Position numbers and translations under genes: made by a program. Shown here piece after piece: positions 56,331 through 64,000 of a stretch of DNA of 64,000 nt; the stretch's first letter is position 1, and each line of letters starts with the position of its first letter. Below the pieces are notes generated by a model. It did no database searches, was not told the origin of the DNA, and saw only the letters and a program-made list of their open reading frames with translations. Location: assembly GCF_007993815.1 (NCBI RefSeq), contig NZ_VJWE01000014.1, positions 248,001 through 312,000 on the forward strand, in the 5' to 3' direction. This DNA is from Acidovorax delafieldii (GTDB lineage Bacteria > Pseudomonadota > Gammaproteobacteria > Burkholderiales > Burkholderiaceae_C).

Positions 56331-57741
56331 CCTGGTCGAACTTGGCCCCATAGGGCGGATAGAACAGCGAGCCCATGGCCCAGCGCGACTGCACCAGCAC
56401 CGACTTCTGGTGACAGAAGCGCAGGAACCCCTGCTCACCGTGGTAGGCGCCCCAGCCACTGTCCCCCACACCGCCAAACGGCAGGTTGTCGTGCGCAATG
56501 TGCATCAGCGTGTCGTTCACCGTCACCCCACCGCTGACGGTGCGGCGCAGCACATCGTCGCGCACGGCCTCGCTCTGGCCAAACCAATAAAGCGCCAACG
56601 GGCGGGGCCCGCTGTTGATGTGGGCAATGGCATCGTCCAGCCGCTCGTACGAGATCACGGGCAGGATGGGACCAAAAATTTCCTCCTGCATGAGCTGCAT
56701 TTGCGAGGTGGCACCAAACACCAGCGTGGGCAGCATCTGGCGGCTTGCACCGTCGCCCAGCGTTCCCACGGTGGGCACCACAGGTTTGCCGTCGCTAGGG
56801 TCGATGGTGTGCACCTCTGCCCCTTGTGTTTGCGCCTGCTGCAGCATCGTGCGCAAGCGGGCATGGTGGCGGGGCGTGATGATGGAGGCGTAGTCTGCGT
56901 TGCCCTCGATGGTGGGGAACAGGCGCGCCACTGCGGCCCGGTAAGCCTGCGCAAACTCGCCCTCACGTCCACGCGGCAGCAGCACATAGTCGGGGGCTAT
57001 ACAGGTTTGCCCCGCGTTGAGCAGTTTGCCGTGCGCAATCTTGAGAGCCGCATCCGCCATGTCGCAATGGCCGTCGATGATGCAGGGCGACTTGCCGCCC
57101 AGCTCCAGCGTGGTCGGTGTCAGGTTCTGAGCTGCCGCCTGCGCCACCTTGCGGCCCACCGCCGTGGAGCCTGTGAACACCAGATGGTCGAAAGGCAACG
57201 AGGCAAACAAGGCGGACAGGTTGGCATCTCCCTGCACCACACAGAATTCGTCGGGGGCAAAGAACTGCGCCACCAGTAGCGCCAATTGGGCCGAGGTATG
57301 GGGCGTCAACTCGCTGGGCTTGAGCATCACCCGGTTGCCAGCAGCCAGCGCGGTGATGGCGGGTGCCAGGGCCAGTTGCACCGGGTAATTCCACGGTGCA
57401 ATCACCCCCACCACCCCCATGGGCTGGCGCTGGATGAAGGCGTGGGCCGGCTGAAGGTAAATCGGCGTATGCACCTTTCGGGGCTTGACCCACTTTGCCA
57501 AGTGGCGCAGCGTATGCGACAGCAAGGAGCGCAGCACCAAGAAGTCTGCCACCTCCGTGAGGCGGGGTGACCGCATGCCAAAGTCGGCCTGCACGGCCGC
57601 CGCCAGCACAGGCCCATTCTCATCGAGCAACTTGCGCAAGCGCAGCAAACGCTCTCGCCGCACGAGCAGCGGCACGTCCACGTGCGCACGGCTGGCCTGG
57701 AACTGAAGATCGAAATGTGCGCGGATATCGGCTGGTGTCAT
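56302..57741 (-). CDS. Coniferyl aldehyde dehydrogenase-type aldehyde dehydrogenase
   Basis: 479 residues of the ALDH superfamily, class 3-like branch: catalytic Cys in NAGQTCIAPDYVL, Glu in TLELGGKSPC, and NAD-binding FTGSTAVGRKVAQAA. The branch (coniferyl/long-chain aldehyde) is suggested by WVKPRKV and the short C-terminus. The specific aldehyde is unknown. The ATG at 57741 gives the family length. Confidence 0.86.
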   Translation of the reverse strand: MTPADIRAHFDLQFQASRAHVDVPLLVRRERLLRLRKLLDENGPVLAAAVQADFGMRSPRLTEVADFLVLRSLLSHTLRHLAKWVKPRKVHTPIYLQPAHAFIQRQPMGVVGVIAPWNYPVQLALAPAITALAAGNRVMLKPSELTPHTSAQLALLVAQFFAPDEFCVVQGDANLSALFASLPFDHLVFTGSTAVGRKVAQAAAQNLTPTTLELGGKSPCIIDGHCDMADAALKIAHGKLLNAGQTCIAPDYVLLPRGREGEFAQAYRAAVARLFPTIEGNADYASIITPRHHARLRTMLQQAQTQGAEVHTIDPSDGKPVVPTVGTLGDGASRQMLPTLVFGATSQMQLMQEEIFGPILPVISYERLDDAIAHINSGPRPLALYWFGQSEAVRDDVLRRTVSGGVTVNDTLMHIAHDNLPFGGVGDSGWGAYHGEQGFLRFCHQKSVLVQSRWAMGSLFYPPYGAKFDQVMGLLRRWL

Positions 57742-57887
57742 GGATGGATGATAGGAGACACCCCGATGGGCGCGTCACAAAAAGGCAGACGCCCTAGGGT
57801 TGATGCCCGTTGGCTTACGCTCGTACCACGGAACTCTCACGAGATGGGGTTGGTGGCAGCCAAAGTGCAGCGGCCGCCACTGCCACA

Positions 57888-58241
57888 TCAACGCAGTTCG
57901 CGTGCTTCTACGTCAGTGACCTGTGCCGCCCCCGGCAGGATGCCGCCACGGCGCGATGCGGCGGCGTCTTCACTGGCGCCTTCAGGCGCACTATTGCCGC
58001 GGCGGCCAGCAGACCACCGCTGCGTAGACCGAAAGACCGTGCTGAAGCCTGTGCGTGGGTCCACACCCATCACCCACGGAGTCACCGGTCGTCCTGTCAG
58101 GCGCGCCCAGCCTGCACGCAGCACCCACACCAGCGCAAGCAACATGGCCGCGACCAAAAGGCTGGCAAACAGGACCAACCCCATGGCAATGACGACCAGA
58201 CGCAACAGAAGGCTCACGACACCCGCAACAAAATCATTCAA
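57888..58241 (-). CDS. Small membrane protein with a TTG start
   Basis: 117 residues: an N-terminal hydrophobic block of two helices (FVAGVVSLLLRLVVIAMGLVLF, then LLVAAMLLALVWVL) and a basic/Gly-rich tail. TTG at 58241 lies eight bases after AAGGAGAGG, the best ribosome site in the region, which decides the start; no ATG fits. It lies 75 bases after clpB on the same strand. I do not recognise a family. Confidence 0.6.
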   Translation of the reverse strand: MNDFVAGVVSLLLRLVVIAMGLVLFASLLVAAMLLALVWVLRAGWARLTGRPVTPWVMGVDPRTGFSTVFRSTQRWSAGRRGNSAPEGASEDAAASRRGGILPGAAQVTDVEARELR

Positions 58242-58316
58242 ACGACACCTCTCCTTCACAACTTGGGATGCAGATTGCGGTGCTGAATCACACCGCAACC
58301 GCCTCCCGAGCCCACA

Positions 58317-60923
<2,607 letters not shown>

Positions 60924-60949
60924 GGTCTATGTCCTCCGAATTGCACTGA

Positions 60950-60978
60950 ACTTGAGGCGGCGAGTGACCGTTTTCAAG
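60950..60978 (-). promoter_or_regulatory. Sigma-32-type promoter of clpB
   Basis: On the minus strand, CTTGAAA (60978-60972), 14 bases, then CCTCAAGT (60957-60950), matching the heat-shock sigma factor consensus (CTTGAAA, 13-15 bases, CCCCATNT). It lies 27 bases upstream of the clpB start, giving a leader of about 20 bases. Confidence 0.7.
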
Positions 60979-61069
60979 ACAGTGCTTGCGACGGTTCGTT
61001 GACTTTCATCAGGAGTTAGCTGCGAATTGCGGTTAACGACTACGGCCTGAAACGCCTTCCTCAAATCGA

Positions 61070-61860
61070 TGGCGGATCTAGCTTGGCGCCACTCGGCCCC
61101 ACAATGCACCACCTCGTAAACAGGAGGCATTCTGAGTCCAGTCGCGCGGGAATGCGCGATGCAATTGCTTCCTCGGGGGGCTCTACATTCGCCTTGGCGC
61201 GAATGCCTACTTTTACTTTGATAGTCTCGTGCGGCTCGACCAAACAAGGCGCCCAACGCAGGGGCCTTGCCAAGCGCACTGTGCTTGCAGCACCCCGAGA
61301 CAAGACTCCGCCATGCGTGCTGTAGTTTGCATAGAGCCGCCCCTCTTGGCAGCTTGTATCCCCGAAGGCTTGTGTCCCCAGCCCAGGCTCTGGACCAATT
61401 TGCAGCCCACACTCGGCTAGTACAACGCACTGTACGCACCAAGCCCGCATCCAAGTCCGCTATGGCATGCGCCTTTGTATTGAAGCGCCATCGGTTACCC
61501 TGCTTGTTTTGGCCATCGTGGAATCACGCTCACTGCTTTTTGGTCTATGCGTGGCATCCGCAACTCCGCCTGCCCTGGGCAGCATTCTTTTGGCCAGCGG
61601 CAAAGCAGTGGGGGGGGGTAATGCGGCTCTGATGGGCCCACTTGGACACGCCAGACAGCGACAACGCACAGGATGCACCACTCGCAGGGGATCCCCTCAT
61701 CCCGGTACATCAGCCCGACAAAGTAGCGAAAGGTCGGCATCTCGCGCAATGCGCCTTCTAAGACTTTGGCGCCCAGTTTGGCCCGTTCAAGCCAAAACAG
61801 ATGCCAGCAGAGTGGCCACTTCTAAAGACCTCCCATTTCGAGGCGTAGATTCGAGGGCTT
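61070..61860 (-). pseudogene. Degraded IS5-family transposase
   Basis: Fragments of one transposase appear in order but in different frames. ALREMPTFRYFVGL...RDEGIP (about 61690-61750) matches the N-terminal region of IS5 transposases. LPLAKRML...DATHRPKSS (~61540-61610) matches the TVVDAT catalytic region. GNRWRFNTKAHA..DLDAGLVRTVR (~61420-61500) and GTQAFGDTSCQ (~61370) follow, then IRAKANVEPP (~61180). At least three frame changes break it, so it cannot make an active transposase. The terminal inverted repeats were not found. Confidence 0.75.
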
Positions 61861-62150
61861 GTGGCTGTCTAGCGAGATATCCCCCAGAACTTCCGGCTCC
61901 ACAGGGTGACGAGATCCGTGTTAAGCGGGGGCTTGACTTTATCGCTCAGGAAACTATTTCGCCACTCGGGTGCCGCTTGGGCATAGACCTGTGCAATCGG
62001 ACTACTCAAGGAATGTGAAGACGATTCCAAGGGCTACGGTAATTCAACGCGGCCCTCAGTGGGCATAGCGCCGGTCCAACACCAACAAATTGATCGGCAG
62101 CGCATTTTAGCTAACCGGCCATACAGCCCTTCGCGGGAAAGCAATGCTCT

Positions 62151-62720
62151 CTACTGGGTTGCGGAACTGGTGCAGCTTGAATCGGTGCTCGGCTTACATG
62201 TTCTCACGCGCCCGGTCCGGGCCACCACCACGCGCCTGGTTTCCTCCAAAGCACTTGAGGACGACGCATCTGTCCGGGCAATGGTCAAACTCAACGCAAC
62301 CGGCGAGGCGCTGTTGTCAATTGAATATCCAGAATTATCAAATTTAATATAAGGTGTGGAGCCCGCTGCAATGCTATTACCTGTTATGTTGAAATAACTC
62401 TTCAGAGCATCCTGTGTTTGGACGGCAATGTCAGTGCCGTCTGTGAATGAATTATCACGATTCACATCCACATACACCAGCCACCCACTATTCCAACCAG
62501 AGCCCCTCGGCACAACAAAAGCATTTCTGCCGGTTTTCATGGCTTCACCTTTCGCTGCATTGACAGCGGCCAAAAGTGAGTTGGTCAACGACGAAAGCTC
62601 TGAATTACGCTGATATTGAATAAAACTAGGCACAGCAAGACTGGCCAACACAGCCGCAATAGCTATGGTGACAATCAGTTCAATAAGCGTGAAACCAGAA
62701 CTATGAAATTTCATCATCAT
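62151..62720 (-). CDS. fimT: GspH/FimT family pseudopilin
   Basis: 189 residues with the type IV prepilin signal [19 protein letters not shown] (class III, Gly before Phe), then a hydrophobic helix and a globular domain with a C-terminal Cys pair. Minor pilins of this kind start pilus or type II secretion fibre assembly. It overlaps the pilE stop by ATGA. AT-richer than the surrounding genes. Confidence 0.85.
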   Translation of the reverse strand: MMMKFHSSGFTLIELIVTIAIAAVLASLAVPSFIQYQRNSELSSLTNSLLAAVNAAKGEAMKTGRNAFVVPRGSGWNSGWLVYVDVNRDNSFTDGTDIAVQTQDALKSYFNITGNSIAAGSTPYIKFDNSGYSIDNSASPVALSLTIARTDASSSSALEETRRVVVARTGRVRTCKPSTDSSCTSSATQ

Positions 62721-63229
62721 GGCCAGCAGAGTTTAGGGTCAGTTGATGCGGATGTGCCTGTACATGACTTTGTCCCAGTGGTAGTCATCTGCAAGGAGCC
62801 AACTTTAGGATCAGCTTTGACGGGCGTTGCAATAACTCTGACGCAATCTCCAATTGAGAGAGTGCCAGCCCCGGCTGGGCAAGCATCCGCGCTCAATAGG
62901 TAATGCGAATTACTCAAAGTATCACCCGAAAAGGTCTTGAAAGGCACGGACGCCGCCGTAACGCCACCGCACGCTGCACCAGGAGACGTAGCAGTCGCAA
63001 CGCCTGCCGAGTTTGTGGTGAAGCCGAGGTAGCAATTCTGCTGCGTAATATAGCGCTCCTGTTGCTGCAGCAATTGCGCTACCGCAGCCCTGCCCTGTGC
63101 TCTGCGCCCCTTCAGAACTGAGTCAGTGTAGGCAGGGTACGCAACAGCAGCCAAAATACCAACAATTGCCACAACAATCATGAGTTCAATCAGCGTGAAC
63201 CCCGCAGCATATTTTTTAATTTTATTCAT
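62717..63229 (-). CDS. pilE: Type IV pilin PilE-like
   Basis: 170 residues: prepilin leader with [25 protein letters not shown], then a soluble domain with [10 protein letters not shown] and a late CWP, with paired cysteines as in minor pilins of the PilE kind. In beta-proteobacteria this gene follows pilY1. The start overlaps the pilY1 stop (ATGA), so it is co-transcribed. Confidence 0.88.
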   Translation of the reverse strand: MNKIKKYAAGFTLIELMIVVAIVGILAAVAYPAYTDSVLKGRRAQGRAAVAQLLQQQERYITQQNCYLGFTTNSAGVATATSPGAACGGVTAASVPFKTFSGDTLSNSHYLLSADACPAGAGTLSIGDCVRVIATPVKADPKVGSLQMTTTGTKSCTGTSASTDPKLCWP

Positions 63230-64000
63230 GGCGCGTTCTTCATATCTTGGTAGTTAAAAATTTGTCGCCAGTTCAAACGCCCAATGGTTTCTTTCGTTGT
63301 GACAGGAGGGGCACTGGTATCGATACCACTCTGGGCCTGAGTGAAGCGACGAAGTGTCGTAGTGCGAACGCGCCTCCCAGTGCTATCCGAAGGTGTGACA
63401 ACTGTTTCCGAATCGTTTGAAAGCAATACCGGAGGGCCAAGCAACCCAAGGCTGGAGGGTACGTACGATCCGGAGCCGGTATTAATGCTCAGAAAATACT
63501 GATTACCGCTACCAAGCGTGTTAGAGCATGAGCCAGCGCCAGCTGAGGTAGAGCCTGGAATTTTGGAATTGATTGCAGCATATAACGTACCCAAATCCAG
63601 TGCCGCTTGATCTATTCTCTCCCCAGAAACGGGCAAATCAAAATACCAACCCGCACGGCTCGTCAGATCCGCGCTGGTTGTCGGCCGCCCCCATTTAAAG
63701 GCACTTACAGTAATGGTCTTTGCTGTTGTATTCACCGTTCCGGCCTGCAAGCGCCCCCGCCCCGTAATTACACTAGCGCTGGCAGGTGAATTATCTGCCG
63801 TTGTGCCCCCATTATCATACACAGCATAAACCGACTGGGTAGTCGTGGAAATATTATCACTGGATTCAAGATATTTTCCCGTTCCAAAGACAATATAGAA
63901 AGATTCCAAACCACTCACAATGGGACCCGCAAAAGGGGTGGGCGCCGCAAAAATAGGTTGGACCTTAGGAGTTGCATCACCCGTTCGAGCGATATATAAA
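63226..64000 (-). CDS. pilY1: PilY1-like type IV pilus tip protein, C-terminal part (cut by window edge)
   Basis: The visible 257 residues run in from the right edge and include PIFAAPTPF and [11 protein letters not shown], hallmarks of the PilY1 C-terminal beta-propeller. PilY1 acts at the pilus tip in adhesion and retraction control. Upstream sequence (pilX, pilW, pilV, N-terminal part) is outside. Composition is more AT-rich than the rest of the window. Confidence 0.85.
   Translation of the reverse strand, partial: LYIARTGDATPKVQPIFAAPTPFAGPIVSGLESFYIVFGTGKYLESSDNISTTTQSVYAVYDNGGTTADNSPASASVITGRGRLQAGTVNTTAKTITVSAFKWGRPTTSADLTSRAGWYFDLPVSGERIDQAALDLGTLYAAINSKIPGSTSAGAGSCSNTLGSGNQYFLSINTGSGSYVPSSLGLLGPPVLLSNDSETVVTPSDSTGRRVRTTTLRRFTQAQSGIDTSAPPVTTKETIGRLNWRQIFNYQDMKNAP

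Noticed and set aside
58275..58298. A terminator after clpB
   Set aside because: TTGCGGTG/CACCGCAA forms an 8-bp hairpin but no T tract follows in the clpB direction.
61950..62150. A gene in the gap before fimT
   Set aside because: Only short frames without similarity or ribosome sites; nothing supportable is seen here.

Overview
The window is high-GC, densely coded bacterial chromosome that reads as a member of the Comamonadaceae (Betaproteobacteria, Acidovorax-like). The gene orders ribB-ribH-nusB, gntR/sdhCDAB-sdhE-gltA facing mdh-lyase-acnB, and cyoABCD-surf1-regB-regA point that way, as does a short imperfect palindrome (tagctgctNgcgcttg type) that recurs between genes. The assignment rests on recalled gene order and protein family resemblance; no database was searched. 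There is no rRNA, tRNA or CRISPR array. The only mobile element is a decayed IS5-type transposase.

Layout. 1-3.4 kb: the start of a glutamate-cysteine ligase gene, a short-chain dehydrogenase, a DUF427 protein, then a 566-base gene-free stretch holding three 84-base repeats, each with a perfect DnaA box, followed by a methyltransferase and a 2Fe-2S ferredoxin. 3.6-9.6 kb: riboflavin genes (ribB with a degenerate RibA half, ribH), nusB, an aminotransferase and ybgC-tolQRA. 9.9-18.3 kb: an MFS transporter divergent from cyoABCD-surf1 and a RegB/RegA redox two-component pair. 18.4-22.1 kb: an SbmA-like transporter and a DUF3592/ankyrin membrane protein. 22.2-34 kb: a two-armed TCA-cycle block. 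The leftward arm is mdh, CoA-ester lyase, a K/A-rich secreted protein and acnB; the rightward arm is a GntR regulator, sdhCDAB, sdhE and gltA. 34-38.5 kb: formaldehyde detoxification (frmR, frmA, fghA) and an EptA-type lipid A phosphoethanolamine transferase. 38.5-47 kb: a quinone oxidoreductase/LysR pair, a GNAT, a DMT transporter with a His-rich tail, a LysR divergent from an SbtA-type bicarbonate transporter, a radical SAM protein, and amtB behind a sigma-54-type promoter. 47-58 kb: a phospholipase-D-family lipoprotein, dusC, assorted enzymes and hypotheticals, a LuxR-type response regulator plus hybrid histidine kinase, and an aldehyde dehydrogenase. 58-64 kb: clpB with a heat-shock promoter, the IS5 remnant, and the end of a type IV pilus operon (pilY1, pilE, fimT).

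How it fits together. The core theme is aerobic energy metabolism: the TCA block feeds quinol through Sdh to the bo3-type quinol oxidase, which lies just upstream of the quinone-sensing RegB/RegA pair, and aconitase, malate dehydrogenase and citrate synthase flank a GntR regulator whose promoter carries a clean palindrome. Nitrogen control is suggested by two NtrC-like sites sharing a 15-base identical core, one before the MFS transporter and one at amtB. The least explained items are the triplicated DnaA-box locus, the SbtA/LysR pair in an apparent heterotroph, the K/A-rich secreted protein inside the TCA arm, and several lineage-specific low-complexity insertions.
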